Positions 41,294 to 51,245 are shown, counted from the first letter of the stretch. The stretch is DNA of 64,000 bases from Streptomyces sp. NBC_00335 (GCF_036127095.1 NZ_CP108006.1:8051501-8115500); one strand, 5' to 3'. Program-made: numbers and translations. Notes: generated by a model from the letters alone, not told the origin.

Positions 41294-41998
41294 TCAGAGG
41301 GCCTTTCCTCCCCGGAGCACCTCGACCCGGGTCTCGATCGCGTTGATCAGGGCTTCCACCCGGGCCTCGAAGATCTGCTCTTCCGTGACCTCGGCCAGCT
41401 GGGCGCCGAGCCGGGTGATGTGGGGGAAGCCCGTGGGGTCGACCAGGCGGTACTCGCGGTGCCAGGAGGACTCGTCGGCGGCCCGGACGTCCGCGTCGAA
41501 CAGCAGGTAGGCGGCGCGCTGGCCGACGTAGGCCAGGAGGGAGTCGCCGACCATCCGGTAGTGGACGGCCGCCTCCGCCCCTTCGAGGCCGGCCTCCGTC
41601 ACCGCGCCGAGGATCAGTTCCACGACACGGAACTCGTTGGGCCTGCGGGTGGTCCGGCTGGCCATGGTCGAGCCGACCACCGGGTACCTGAGCGCGACTT
41701 CGAGGGAACCCTCGGCGAGTGCCCGCAGCCGGTCCTTCCAGTCGAGCCCTTCGGGGATGCTGTCGAGCACCTCGCGGAGCATGCGGTCGGCGACGGACAG
41801 CAACAGCTCGTCCTTGTCGCGGAAGTGCCGGTAGATCGCGGTCGGGTCGGCGCCGAGTTCCCCGCCGAGACGTCGCACGGTGAAGGCGTCCTCGCTGCCG
41901 CGAGCCGCGATGCGCAGGCTCGCTTCGATGATCGCGTCGGGTGTGAGCTGGCTGCCCGCGCGCTTGGACCGGGCGGGTGTGTCGGATGACTTCGGCAT
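41294..41998 (-). CDS. TetR-family transcriptional regulator
   Basis: A 234-residue TetR repressor. The DNA-binding domain (about 18-65) reads TPDAIIEASLRIAARG and FTVRRLGGELGADPTAIYRHFRDKDELLL. The C-terminal ligand domain (about 80-225) resembles the TetR_C type. The start at 41998 is the only ATG that keeps the full HTH. It is divergent from the amidohydrolase/oligopeptide-transport operon, and a 10-bp-armed palindrome sits between them, so it likely represses that operon and itself. Confidence 0.92.
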   Translation of the reverse strand: MPKSSDTPARSKRAGSQLTPDAIIEASLRIAARGSEDAFTVRRLGGELGADPTAIYRHFRDKDELLLSVADRMLREVLDSIPEGLDWKDRLRALAEGSLEVALRYPVVGSTMASRTTRRPNEFRVVELILGAVTEAGLEGAEAAVHYRMVGDSLLAYVGQRAAYLLFDADVRAADESSWHREYRLVDPTGFPHITRLGAQLAEVTEEQIFEARVEALINAIETRVEVLRGGKAL

Positions 41999-42030
41999 GG
42001 TGGGGCCAGTGTAACGATGTGGAACAGAGC

Positions 42031-42063
42031 GAGCGCAACACCGTTGACAACATTGTTGCGCTC
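42031..42063. promoter_or_regulatory. TetR operator candidate
   Basis: Perfect 10-bp arms GAGCGCAACA (42031-42040) and TGTTGCGCTC (42054-42063) with a 13-bp spacer that includes TTGACA (42044-42049). It lies between the divergent TetR and amidohydrolase genes. Binding would block a -35 element on the plus strand. Confidence 0.6.
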
Positions 42064-42127
42064 CCGTTCACTCCTCCTCAACGAACCAGCCGTGCGGGGC
42101 TCACCCGCCGAGCCGAAGGATGCGTCG

Positions 42128-43810
42128 ATGGGCAACACCAGGCAGCGTGCCGACATCGTCTTCGTAGGGGGACGCGTCTTCACCGGCACCTCACCCACCC
42201 CGATCGACGCCGCCGTCGCCGTCGGAGGCGGCCGGATCATCGCCGTGGCCGACGCGGCCACCGTCCGCTCGCTCGCGGACGCCGACACCGAGGTCGTCGA
42301 CCTCGCGGGAGGACTGCTCGTCCCCGGATTCCAGGACGCCCACGTGCACCCCGCGGTGGCCGGAGTCCAGATGCTCGGCTGCGACCTCAGCGAGGAGCGC
42401 ACCATCGACGGCTACCTCGCGGTGGTCGCGGAGTTCGCCGCGGCCCACCCCGACGCGGCCTGGATCCGCGGCGGCGGCTGGTCGATGGACGTCTTCCCCG
42501 GGGGCACGCCGACCCGCGCCATGCTCGACGCGGTGGTCCCCGACCGGCCCGTCCTGCTCACCAACCGGGACGGCCACGGGGCCTGGGTCAACACCCGGGC
42601 GTTCGAGATCGCCGGCGTCGACCGCACCACCCCCGACCCGGCCGACGGCCGGATCGAGCGGGAGGAGGACGGAAGCCCGGCCGGCACCCTCCAGGAGGGC
42701 GCCGTGGAGCTGGTGGCACACCACGTGCCCCTCGCGACCCCGGACGAGGCGCTCGCCGGCCTGCTCGCCGCACAGGAGCACCTCTTCTCCCTCGGCGTCA
42801 CCAGCTGGCAGGACGCCATGATCGGCGCCTTCCCCGGCAACCCCGACAACTACGGCGTCTACCTGCGCGCCGCCCGCGAGGGCTCCCTGCGCGCCCGCGT
42901 CGTCGGCGCCCTGTGGTGGGACCGCGAACGCGGCCTGGAACAGATACCCGACCTGGAGGAGCGCCGCCGCACCGGACAGGTCGGCCGCTTCAACGCCACC
43001 AGCGTGAAGATGATGCAGGACGGCATCGCCGAGAACTTCACCGCCGGCATGCTGGAGCCCTACCTCGACGGCTGCGGCTGCGCCACCAACAACTCCGGGC
43101 TCAGCTTCATCGATCCGAAGGTGCTCACCGCGGCCGTGTCCCTGCTCGACCGCGCGGGCTTCCAGATCCACTTCCACGCCCTCGGCGACCGGGCCGTGCG
43201 CGAGGTGCTCGACGCCCTCGCCGAGGCCCGCGAGGCCAACGGGACCAACGACAACCGCCACCACCTCGCCCACCTCCAGCTCGTCCACCCGGACGACATC
43301 GCCCGCTTCGCGAGCCTGGACGCGGCCGCCAACATCCAGGCGCTGTGGGCCGCCCACGAACCGCAGATGGACGAGCTGACGATCCCCTTCCTCGGACCGG
43401 AACGGGCCCGCCTCCAGTACCCGTTCGGCGACCTCCAGCGCGCCGGAGCCCGCCTGGTCGCCGGCAGCGACTGGTCGGTCAGCAGCCCCAACCCGCTCTG
43501 GGGCATCCACGTCGCGGTCAACCGCTCCGTACCCGACGAGGCCCCGGGCGCGACCGGGACCTTCGAACCGGCGCCGCCGTTCTTCCCCGAGCAGGCCCTG
43601 ACCCTCTCCCAGGCGCTCACCGCCTACACCGCCGGCAGCGCATGGGTGAACCACCTCGACGAGGTCACCGGCACCGTCGAGGAGGGCAAGTACGCGGACC
43701 TCGTCGTCCTCGACCGGGACCCCTTCGCGCACCCCCCGATGGAGATCGCCGACACCCGCGTGCTGCGCACGTACATCGACGGCGAACTGGTCTTCGCCGC
43801 GACCGACTGA
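42128..43810 (+). CDS. amidohydrolase (YtcJ-like, Amidohydro_3)
   Basis: A 560-residue metal-dependent hydrolase. The metal-binding DAHVHPAV motif is at about residues 73-80. Lys in TSVKMMQDG, His in FHALGDRAVREV and Asp in AGSDWSVSS are the later ligands. A composite beta-sandwich is formed by both termini (LAGGLLVPGF early, EEGKYADLVVLDRDP late). Family members hydrolyse amides or esters, often N-acyl groups. ATG 42128 follows GAAGGA. It starts the operon with the oligopeptide ABC genes, suggesting use of an imported acylated substrate. Confidence 0.9.
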   Translation: MGNTRQRADIVFVGGRVFTGTSPTPIDAAVAVGGGRIIAVADAATVRSLADADTEVVDLAGGLLVPGFQDAHVHPAVAGVQMLGCDLSEERTIDGYLAVVAEFAAAHPDAAWIRGGGWSMDVFPGGTPTRAMLDAVVPDRPVLLTNRDGHGAWVNTRAFEIAGVDRTTPDPADGRIEREEDGSPAGTLQEGAVELVAHHVPLATPDEALAGLLAAQEHLFSLGVTSWQDAMIGAFPGNPDNYGVYLRAAREGSLRARVVGALWWDRERGLEQIPDLEERRRTGQVGRFNATSVKMMQDGIAENFTAGMLEPYLDGCGCATNNSGLSFIDPKVLTAAVSLLDRAGFQIHFHALGDRAVREVLDALAEAREANGTNDNRHHLAHLQLVHPDDIARFASLDAAANIQALWAAHEPQMDELTIPFLGPERARLQYPFGDLQRAGARLVAGSDWSVSSPNPLWGIHVAVNRSVPDEAPGATGTFEPAPPFFPEQALTLSQALTAYTAGSAWVNHLDEVTGTVEEGKYADLVVLDRDPFAHPPMEIADTRVLRTYIDGELVFAATD

Positions 43811-43898
43811 GTCGCGACCGTCCGAATCCCCACCGGCCGGGCCGCCACCGGCCGAGCGTCACCCACCCCACCGAGCTCATCCCTCAGGGAGTCAGACG

Positions 43899-45581
43899 AT
43901 GCCATCAACCCGATCGGGATCCCCGCAGTACCCCGGCCGCCGCATCCGCCGCATCCGCAACAGCGCCGCGGCCGCCTTCGCCGCGGCCGCCGTGCTCGTC
44001 ACGAGCGCCTGCGGCGGTGCCGCGCCCGACAAGGACGCGGACCGGGCCGCCGCGTACAAGATCACGGACAAGACGCCCGCCGCCGCCGGGAACGTGGACT
44101 CCTTCACCTGGTCCGTCTACGCGGAGCCGACCACCATCGACTACGCGTACTCCTTCGACTTCCCGCCCAACCAGATCCTCGCCAACGTCTGCGAGAGCCT
44201 GCTGCGCTGGAACCCCGACCTGACGACCTCCCCGGGCCTCGCGGCCTCGTACGCCAACCCCACGCCCACCACCTGGGTGTACCAGATCCGCCCCGGCGTT
44301 CACTTCCACGACGGAACGGTGCTCACCGCCGCCGACGTCGTCGCCTCCCTGAGCCGCAACCTCGACCCCGCCACCGGCAGCGTCTGGGCGAACCAGTACA
44401 AGAACGTCAAGTCCATAGACAAGACCGGCCCGATGGAAGTCACCGTCACCCTGGCCAAGCCGGACTCCACCTTCAACAAGTACCTGGCGGCCGGCCCGGG
44501 CACCGTGGAGTCCGCCGCCACCCTGGCCAAGTCCGGCAAGGACTACGGCAATCCGCAGACCGGTGTGAACTGCACCGGCCCCTTCTCCTTCGCCTCCTGG
44601 ACCTCCGGCCAGTCCCTCACCCTCAAGCGGTTCGACGGGTACTGGAACCAGGAGCTCAAGGCCAAGTCCGGCGAGGTGAAGTTCGTCTTCCTCGCCGATG
44701 CCACCACCCGCGTCAACGCCTTCCAGAGCGGCGAGGTCGACGGCGGCTGGATGGTCCCGCCGAACGCCTACGCCCAACTCGGCTCCACCCAGGCCGGAAA
44801 GCTCTACTTCGGCCGCAACACCACCGTCGCCGACGAGGTCGTCGCCAACCTCAAGGGCCCCCTCGGCAACCCGAAGGTCCGCCAGGCCCTCCTCATGGCC
44901 ACCGACCGCAAGGGCATCGTCAAGGCCGGCGCCGCCGGGGTCGGCGAGGTCTCCGACTCGCTCGTCACCGACAACCTGTGGGCCGACGCGCCCCCCGCGA
45001 CCCGCGAAGCCCTCGTGAAGGACCTGCCGAAGTACCCGTACGACCCGGCCAAGGCCAAGGCGCTCGCCGCCGAGGCCGGCGTGAACGGTCAGGAGATCGT
45101 GATCGCGACCAGCCCGCTGGACTCGCAGACCACGATCATCACCCAGGCCATCGCCCAGGCCGCCACCGCCATCGGACTGAAGCCGCGGATCGACTCCCTG
45201 TCCGCGGAGAAGTACACGACCCTCTTCACCGACCCCGCGGCCCGCGAGGGCATCGACCTCTTCCTCACCTTCTGGTACACGTCCATCACCGACCCGCTGG
45301 ACATGTTCGCCTCGCTGGAGACCGGAGCCTTCAGCAACTACGGCAACTGGTCCGACCCTGCCTTCGACGCCGCCGTCGAGAAGGCCGTCGGGGCCCACGA
45401 CCCGGCGGAGCACGCGGCCGCCAACGCCGAGGCGCAGAAGATCGCCTCGCGCGAACTGCCCTGGCTGCCCCTCTACACCCTCCCCGTCAGCGTCTTCATG
45501 GGCAAGAAGATCACCGGCGTCCAGCCCTCCATCGCCTACCTCTACCACCCGTGGGCGGCCGAGATCGGAGCCAGGGGATGA
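43899..45581 (+). CDS. ABC transporter substrate-binding lipoprotein (oligopeptide type)
   Basis: A 560-residue SBP_bac_5-family lipoprotein. The signal sequence and lipobox (VTSACGG, Cys near residue 38) are clear. The mature part has the family's ILANVCESLLRWNPDLTTSPGLAASY and a later GPFSF. It would capture a peptide or another substrate outside the membrane. The stop overlaps the first permease start (ATGA), beginning a five-gene oligopeptide-type transporter. The gap to the amidohydrolase gene is 88 bp. Confidence 0.92.
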   Translation: MPSTRSGSPQYPGRRIRRIRNSAAAAFAAAAVLVTSACGGAAPDKDADRAAAYKITDKTPAAAGNVDSFTWSVYAEPTTIDYAYSFDFPPNQILANVCESLLRWNPDLTTSPGLAASYANPTPTTWVYQIRPGVHFHDGTVLTAADVVASLSRNLDPATGSVWANQYKNVKSIDKTGPMEVTVTLAKPDSTFNKYLAAGPGTVESAATLAKSGKDYGNPQTGVNCTGPFSFASWTSGQSLTLKRFDGYWNQELKAKSGEVKFVFLADATTRVNAFQSGEVDGGWMVPPNAYAQLGSTQAGKLYFGRNTTVADEVVANLKGPLGNPKVRQALLMATDRKGIVKAGAAGVGEVSDSLVTDNLWADAPPATREALVKDLPKYPYDPAKAKALAAEAGVNGQEIVIATSPLDSQTTIITQAIAQAATAIGLKPRIDSLSAEKYTTLFTDPAAREGIDLFLTFWYTSITDPLDMFASLETGAFSNYGNWSDPAFDAAVEKAVGAHDPAEHAAANAEAQKIASRELPWLPLYTLPVSVFMGKKITGVQPSIAYLYHPWAAEIGARG

Positions 45582-46558
45582 CGGCCGCGGCGACGGCCGC
45601 GACGGCCCGCGCCGTCCGGGTGCTGCGCAAGCTCGCCGGCATGGCGGCGACCCTGCTCGTCACTTCCTTCCTCGTCTTCTCCTCCCTCTTCCTGGCCCCC
45701 GGCGACCCGGCGAGCTTCCTCATCAAGGGACGCAGCCCCAGCCCGGAGGACCTGGCCGCGCTCCGCAGCCAGTACGGCTTCGACGAGCCCTTCCTGGTTC
45801 GCTACTGGAACTGGCTCGAAGGGGTGCTGCACGGCGACTTCGGCCGCTCGTACCTCTTCCACCAGGACGTCTCCGCGGTCATCTGGTCGCGGCTGCCCTC
45901 CTCCATGCTGCTGATCTCCGTATCCGGCCTGATGATCGCCGTGGTCGGCATCGGCTCCGGCATCATCGGCGCGCTGCGCCGGGGTTCGCGCACCGACCGC
46001 TCCCTGATGCTGCTCGTCACGGTGGGCGCGGCCGCACCCGCCTTCGTCGCCGCCCTGCTCCTGCGGTCGGTGTTCGGGGTGCAGCTGGGCTGGTTCCCCA
46101 CCATCGGCAACGGCGAAGGCCTCATGGACCGGCTGCACCACGTGATCCTCCCGGCGGCGGCCCTGTCCGTCACCTTCACCGCCCTGGTGACCCGCGTGAC
46201 CCGTTCGGCCATGCTCGACGAGCTGAGCCGCGACCACGTGGAGGTCGCGCTGAGCCGCGGCGCGCCACGGCGCACCGTCATCCGGCGGCACGTCCTGCGC
46301 AACGCGCTCGGACCGATCGTCACCGTCTCCGCGCTCCTGGTCTCCGGCATGCTGGTCAGCACCGCGATCGTGGAAACCGCCTTCGGAATGTCCGGCGTCG
46401 GCTCCCTGCTGGTGCAGTCCGTCGACCAGCTCGACTTCCAGGTCGTCCAGGCCATCGTGCTGCTGGTCGTGGCCGCCTTCGTCATCGTCAACGCCCTGGT
46501 GGACCTGGTCCACCCGCTGATCGATCCGCGCACGGCCGCGGCGGGGAGCGCCCGATGA
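45578..46558 (+). CDS. ABC transporter permease (DppB/OppB type)
   Basis: A 326-residue membrane protein with six predicted helices and an N-terminal signal-like helix (AATLLVTSFLVFSSLFLAPGD). The EAA-like loop ALSRGAPRRTVIRRHVLRNALGP (about 220-245) contacts the ATPases. The DPASF motif near the first loop is typical of DppB. It is the first permease of the transporter, overlapping the binding-protein stop (ATGA) and the next permease start. Confidence 0.93.
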   Translation: MTAAATAATARAVRVLRKLAGMAATLLVTSFLVFSSLFLAPGDPASFLIKGRSPSPEDLAALRSQYGFDEPFLVRYWNWLEGVLHGDFGRSYLFHQDVSAVIWSRLPSSMLLISVSGLMIAVVGIGSGIIGALRRGSRTDRSLMLLVTVGAAAPAFVAALLLRSVFGVQLGWFPTIGNGEGLMDRLHHVILPAAALSVTFTALVTRVTRSAMLDELSRDHVEVALSRGAPRRTVIRRHVLRNALGPIVTVSALLVSGMLVSTAIVETAFGMSGVGSLLVQSVDQLDFQVVQAIVLLVVAAFVIVNALVDLVHPLIDPRTAAAGSAR

Positions 46559-47463
46559 GCACCCTTCCCGAAACGGGCGTCACGACCCGCACCCCGCGCA
46601 CCCCCCGCACCCCGCGCACCCCCCGCGCTCCGCTCGCCCGGCTGCGCCGCCTCGGCGGCAGCCGGCTGCAGCGGACCTGCCTGGCGCTCCTCGTCCTGTT
46701 CGTGCTCCTCGCGATCCTCGGCCCCTGGATCGCCCCGTACGACCCCACCTTCGGACAGCTCGGCGACACCCTCCTGGGGCCGAGCGCCCAGCACTGGCTG
46801 GGCACCGACCAGGGCGGACACGACACCCTCTCGGCGCTCGTCGTCGCCGCCCGGACCAGCCTGGCCGGACCGCTCGCCGTCGTCCTGTTCTCCACGATCC
46901 TCGGCGTCGCCGTCGGCCTGTTCACCGCCTGGCGCGGAGGCTGGATCGACACCGCCGTCGGCCGGGTCCTCGACGTCCTGTTCGCCTTCCCCGCGCTGCT
47001 CCTCGCGATCCTCGCGGTGGCCCTGTTCGGCAAGGGGATGACGGCCCCGGTCATCGCCATGGCCATCGCCTACATGCCGTACACCGCACGCCTCGTACGG
47101 GGCCTGGCCGTCCGGGAGAAGTCCCGGCCCTACATCGCCGCCTACCAGGTGCAGGGCCACTCGCCCCTGTACGTCACCGTCCGCAGGCTGCTGCCCAACA
47201 TCTCCCCGACGCTGCTCGCGCAGTCGACGGTGAACTTCGGCTACGCCCTGCTCGACCTCGCCGCCCTCTCCTTCCTCGGCCTCGGCGTACAGCCGCCCAC
47301 CCCCGACTGGGGAGCCATGATCAACCAGGGGCAGGCGGCCGTCCTGCAGGGCCAGCCGCTCTCCGCGATCGCGCCGGCCGTGGCGGTCGTCCTGGTCGTG
47401 GTCGCCTTCAACGTCGTCGGGGAAGACCTCGGCGACCGGCTCGCGGGGAGGGACTCCCGATGA
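46555..47463 (+). CDS. ABC transporter permease (DppC/OppC type)
   Basis: A 302-residue second permease with five to six helices. The N-terminus carries a Thr-Pro-Arg tandem stretch (residues 10-22) encoded by short repeats, unlike typical DppC and probably a slippage product. Family features are APYDPTF after helix 1, HWLGTDQGGHDTLSALVVAARTSL, and the EAA loop near AAYQVQGHSPLYVTVRRLLPN. The start overlaps the upstream permease stop and the stop overlaps the ATPase start. Confidence 0.92.
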   Translation: MSTLPETGVTTRTPRTPRTPRTPRAPLARLRRLGGSRLQRTCLALLVLFVLLAILGPWIAPYDPTFGQLGDTLLGPSAQHWLGTDQGGHDTLSALVVAARTSLAGPLAVVLFSTILGVAVGLFTAWRGGWIDTAVGRVLDVLFAFPALLLAILAVALFGKGMTAPVIAMAIAYMPYTARLVRGLAVREKSRPYIAAYQVQGHSPLYVTVRRLLPNISPTLLAQSTVNFGYALLDLAALSFLGLGVQPPTPDWGAMINQGQAAVLQGQPLSAIAPAVAVVLVVVAFNVVGEDLGDRLAGRDSR

Positions 47464-48434
47464 CACTGCTCGACTACGAAGCCCTGCGCATCACCCTTCC
47501 CGCGATGGCCCGCCCCCTCCTCGACGGCGTCAGCCTCACCGTCGCGGCCGGCGAGGTCGTCGCCCTGGTCGGCGAATCCGGCTCCGGCAAGTCCGTCACC
47601 GCCCGCGCCGCCCTCGGCCTGTTCCCGCAGGGCGCCGAGATCGGCGGCCGGGTCCGCGTGGACGGCACCGACCTGGTCGGCGCCACCCCCGCGAGCCTGC
47701 GCGAGGTCCGCACCGACAAGGCGGCGATGATCTACCAGGACCCCCGGGCCGCCATCAACCCGGTGCGCCGGGTCGGGGACTTCCTCACCGAACCGCTGCG
47801 CCTGGTGCACGGCTGGACCAAGGCCCGGGCGAACGTCAGGGCCGCCGAACTGCTCGACGCGGTCGGCCTGCCCGACCCCGTACGCCACCTGAACCAGTTC
47901 CCGCACGAGCTCTCCGGCGGCATGCTCCAGCGCGTCGTGATCGCCGCGGCCCTCACCGCCGAACCCCGGCTCCTGCTCTGCGACGAGCCGACCACCGCGC
48001 TCGACGTCAGCACCCAGGCCGAGATCCTGGCCGTCCTGGGCCGCCTCCAGCGCGAACGCGGCCTCGGACTCCTCCTCATCACCCACGACATCGAGCTGGC
48101 AGCCTCGGTCAGCGACCGGATCTACGTCATGTACGCGGGCCGGATCGTCGAAACGGCGCCCGTGGCGGAACTCTTCGCCTCCCCACGGCACCCCTACACC
48201 GCGGGCCTGCTCGGATCCTCCCCGCCCCTCGAAGGCCCCCTGGCCCGCCTCACCCCCATCCCCGGCGCCCCGATGGGCCTGCTGGAGTCGGCGCCCGGCT
48301 GCGCCTTCGCATCCCGCTGCCGGTTCGCCGAGCCGGGCCGCTGCGACCGGTCCGCGCCGGAGCTCGTGCGGCACGGCCCGGCCGAGGTCGCCTGCCACCG
48401 CACCGCCGAAATCGGCCCGAAGGAGGACAGTTGA
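47460..48434 (+). CDS. ABC transporter ATP-binding protein (DppD type)
   Basis: A 324-residue nucleotide-binding subunit. Walker A is GESGSGKS (about 41-48), signature LSGGMLQRV (about 158), and Walker B LLLCDEPTTALD (about 177). The C-terminal oligopeptide extension (about 260-315) has the Cys pattern GCAFASRCRFAEPGRCDRS, which may hold an Fe-S cluster in this subgroup. It overlaps the permease stop (ATGA) and the next ATPase start (TTGA). Confidence 0.93.
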   Translation: MTLLDYEALRITLPAMARPLLDGVSLTVAAGEVVALVGESGSGKSVTARAALGLFPQGAEIGGRVRVDGTDLVGATPASLREVRTDKAAMIYQDPRAAINPVRRVGDFLTEPLRLVHGWTKARANVRAAELLDAVGLPDPVRHLNQFPHELSGGMLQRVVIAAALTAEPRLLLCDEPTTALDVSTQAEILAVLGRLQRERGLGLLLITHDIELAASVSDRIYVMYAGRIVETAPVAELFASPRHPYTAGLLGSSPPLEGPLARLTPIPGAPMGLLESAPGCAFASRCRFAEPGRCDRSAPELVRHGPAEVACHRTAEIGPKEDS

Positions 48435-49312
48435 GCAACCGTCCGAGCAAAGACCCCGCCCCGGGACTTCCTCCGGGACCTCCTCCGGAACTTCCCCCCG
48501 AGCTCCTCCGGGTGAGCGGACTGCGCAAGACCTACCGGACCGGCGGGACGGAGGTCGTCGCCGTCGACGACCTGTCGTTCTCCGTACGGGCCGGCGGCGC
48601 GCTCGGCATCGTGGGGGAATCCGGTTCCGGCAAGACCACCACGGCCCGGATGCTGATCGGCCTGGAACGCCCCGACGCGGGCGAGATCCTGGTCCAGGGC
48701 CGGCCGCTGGCGGCCTCCGTACGGGGGAGGCCGGCCCGGCTGGCCCGCGCCAAGGCGGTGCAGATCGTCTTCCAGGACCCCTACCTCTCCCTGGACGCGC
48801 GGATCAGCATCGGCGCGACCGTCGACGGCGTGCTCAGACTGCACGGCATGTCCGACCGTGCGGCCCGGGCAGCACGGGTACGGGAATTGCTGGCCAAAGT
48901 CGGCCTCGGCGACCGCGAGGCCGCCGCCCTGCCCCGCCGGCTCTCCGGCGGGCAGCGCCAGCGCGCCGCGATCGCACGGGCGCTGGCCGTCGAACCCGCC
49001 GTCCTGGTGCTCGACGAAGCGGTGTCCGCCCTGGACGTCTCCGTGCAGGCGCAGGTGCTCAACCTGCTCTCCGACATCCGGCGCGACACCGGGATCGGCC
49101 TGGTCTTCGTCAGCCACGACCTGGCCGTCGTCCGCTACGTCTGCGACGAGGCGCTCGTCATGTACCGCGGCCGCACGATGGAACACCGCCCCGTGGGCGA
49201 GCTCCTCACCGACCCCGAGCACCCCTACACCCGGCTGCTGCTGGCCTCCGTACCCCGTCCGGGCTGGGACCCCGACTCCATCAGCCGGCGCCGCCGCGAA
49301 CTCACCCCCTGA
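48431..49312 (+). CDS. ABC transporter ATP-binding protein (DppF type)
   Basis: A 293-residue second ATPase of the oligopeptide transporter. Walker A is GESGSGKTT, signature LSGGQRQRAAIARAL, and Walker B VLVLDEAVSALD, with Ala in place of the usual Pro after DE. A Pro-rich stretch at residues 9-22 precedes the domain. The TTG start overlaps the DppD stop (TTGA). The 280 bp after it contain no gene I can support. Confidence 0.92.
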   Translation: MSNRPSKDPAPGLPPGPPPELPPELLRVSGLRKTYRTGGTEVVAVDDLSFSVRAGGALGIVGESGSGKTTTARMLIGLERPDAGEILVQGRPLAASVRGRPARLARAKAVQIVFQDPYLSLDARISIGATVDGVLRLHGMSDRAARAARVRELLAKVGLGDREAAALPRRLSGGQRQRAAIARALAVEPAVLVLDEAVSALDVSVQAQVLNLLSDIRRDTGIGLVFVSHDLAVVRYVCDEALVMYRGRTMEHRPVGELLTDPEHPYTRLLLASVPRPGWDPDSISRRRRELTP

Positions 49313-49592
49313 CGGCGCTGACGGCGCTGACCGCGCCGGCGGCGGGGGAGCGACGCCGGGGCGGGGTCGTGCGAACCCGCCCCGGCCCCCGGTCCGCGCG
49401 AGGGAACGGCGGGGCCGGCGGACCGTCACCACCGGGCGTCCGAGTGATCTTGGCCGGATCGGCGCGGTACGCCGCGGCGTCCCCGGAAAGCATCGCCGAA
49501 GATCCCTCGACGGGCGCCACCCGTGGCTTACGATCTCGGCGGACGGTCCCGTCCCGTGATCGCCGCTCGCCCCGCACTCGTGGAGGTCAACC

Positions 49593-50441
49593 GTGTTCCG
49601 GACGGCCAGAGGAAACCGCACGCGCCCCAGCAGCCTCCGAATCCGCGTCGCCGCCGCGGCCGCGGCGGCGGGCGCGCTCCTCGTCGCGGGATGCTCCTCG
49701 GGCGGCGACGGCCCGGGCGAGGCGGCGGGCGGAGTGCCCGTCGTGGAGAAGGGCAAGCTGACCACCTGCACCCACCTGCCCTATCCGCCGTTCCAGTTCG
49801 AGCAGGACGGCAAGGTCGTCGGTTTCGACGTGGCCCTGGTCGACCTGGTGGCGAGCCGGCTCAAGGTCGAGCAGAAGATCCTCGACACCCCCTTCGAGAA
49901 CTTCAAGACCGGCGCCTTCCTGAACTCAGGCGAGTGCGACCTCGCGGCCGCCGGGATGACGATCACCGACGAACGCAAGAAGAACGTCGACTTCTCCGTC
50001 CCCTACTTCGACGCCACGCAGGCCCTGCTCGCCACCAAGAAGAGCGGCGTGACCACGCTGGCCGACCTCAAGGCGAAGTCGAAGAAGCTGGGCGCGCAGG
50101 CCGGGACCACCGGCGAGAGCTACGCCAAGGCCCAGGGGTTCGACCCCGTCGCCTTCGAGAGCTCGGACGCGGTCCTCAACGGACTGCGCACCGGCCAGGT
50201 GGACGCGGTCGTCATCGACTACCCCGTGGTCCAGGGCTGGCTCAAGGACACCAAGAACGCCGCCGAGTTCACCGTCGGACAGAACATCGAGACCGGCGAG
50301 CAGTACGGCTTCTCGGTGAAGAAGGGCAACACCGCCCTGGTGGCCGCGATCGACAAGGCGATCACCGACGCCAAGGCCGACGGCACCTACAAGAAGCTCT
50401 ACGAGCAGTGGATCGGCCCGCTGCCCACGACCACCCCGTGA
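49593..50441 (+). CDS. amino-acid ABC transporter substrate-binding lipoprotein
   Basis: A 282-residue SBP_bac_3-family lipoprotein, glutamine/polar amino acid type. The lipobox LLVAGCSS puts the lipidated Cys near residue 34. The family opening LTTCTHLPYPPFQFEQDGKVVGFDV and later FKTGAFLNSGECDLAAAGMTIT are typical. GTG 49593 starts a full-length signal sequence. The stop overlaps the permease start (GTGA), so the three transporter genes form one operon. Confidence 0.92.
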   Translation: MFRTARGNRTRPSSLRIRVAAAAAAAGALLVAGCSSGGDGPGEAAGGVPVVEKGKLTTCTHLPYPPFQFEQDGKVVGFDVALVDLVASRLKVEQKILDTPFENFKTGAFLNSGECDLAAAGMTITDERKKNVDFSVPYFDATQALLATKKSGVTTLADLKAKSKKLGAQAGTTGESYAKAQGFDPVAFESSDAVLNGLRTGQVDAVVIDYPVVQGWLKDTKNAAEFTVGQNIETGEQYGFSVKKGNTALVAAIDKAITDAKADGTYKKLYEQWIGPLPTTTP

Positions 50442-51238
50442 CCTCCCGGCTGACCCGGCGCCAGCGCCGCCGGGTCTCGCAGGGGCTGCAGTACGCGCTC
50501 TTCGTCGCGGTGCTGGTGCTGATCGCCGTCTCCGCGGACTGGGGGAGGCTGCAGAACCAGTTCGCCCAGAAGGACCTGGCGCTGCGGCTCTTCCCGGACA
50601 TCATCACCACGGCCCTGCGCAACACCGTGATCTACACGACCTCCGGGTTCCTCCTCGGCCTCGTCCTCGGCCTGGTCATCGCCATGATGCGGTTGTCCTC
50701 CGTGGCCCCGTACCGGTGGGTCGCGAGCGTCTACATCGAGCTGTTCCGGGGGCTCCCGGCCCTGCTGATCTTCATCTTCGTGGGCGTGGCGGTGCCCCTG
50801 GCGTTCCCCGGTACGGAGATCCCCGGCGGCACGTACGGCAAGGTCGCCATCGGTCTGGGACTGGTGGCCGCCGCCTACATGGCGGAAACGATTCGGGCCG
50901 GCATCCAGGCGGTACCCAAGGGGCAGATGGAAGCCGCCCGCTCGCTGGGCTTCTCGCACGCCCGCGCCATGGTCTCGGTCGTCATCCCGCAGGCCTTCCG
51001 CATCGTCATCCCGCCCCTCACCAACGAGCTCGTCCTGCTGTTCAAGGACTCCTCGCTCGTGCTGTTCCTCGGCGTGACGCTGCAGGAGCGCGAACTGACG
51101 AAGTTCGGGCGGGACCTCGCCAGCCAGACCGCCAACTCCACCCCGATCCTGGTCGCGGGCCTGTGCTACCTCCTGGTGACCGTGCCGCTGAGCTTCGTGG
51201 TGCGCCGCCTGGAGGCCCGCGCGGACAAGGCCGTGTGA
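50438..51238 (+). CDS. amino-acid ABC transporter permease (HisM/GlnP type)
   Basis: A 266-residue membrane permease with about five helices. The loop motif [29 protein letters not shown] (about 167-195) contacts the ATPase. An unusually direct N-terminus ([17 protein letters not shown]) puts a basic patch before helix 1. It overlaps the binding-protein stop and lies 7 bp before the ATPase gene. Confidence 0.93.
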   Translation: MTSRLTRRQRRRVSQGLQYALFVAVLVLIAVSADWGRLQNQFAQKDLALRLFPDIITTALRNTVIYTTSGFLLGLVLGLVIAMMRLSSVAPYRWVASVYIELFRGLPALLIFIFVGVAVPLAFPGTEIPGGTYGKVAIGLGLVAAAYMAETIRAGIQAVPKGQMEAARSLGFSHARAMVSVVIPQAFRIVIPPLTNELVLLFKDSSLVLFLGVTLQERELTKFGRDLASQTANSTPILVAGLCYLLVTVPLSFVVRRLEARADKAV

Positions 51239-51245
51239 GGAAGAC

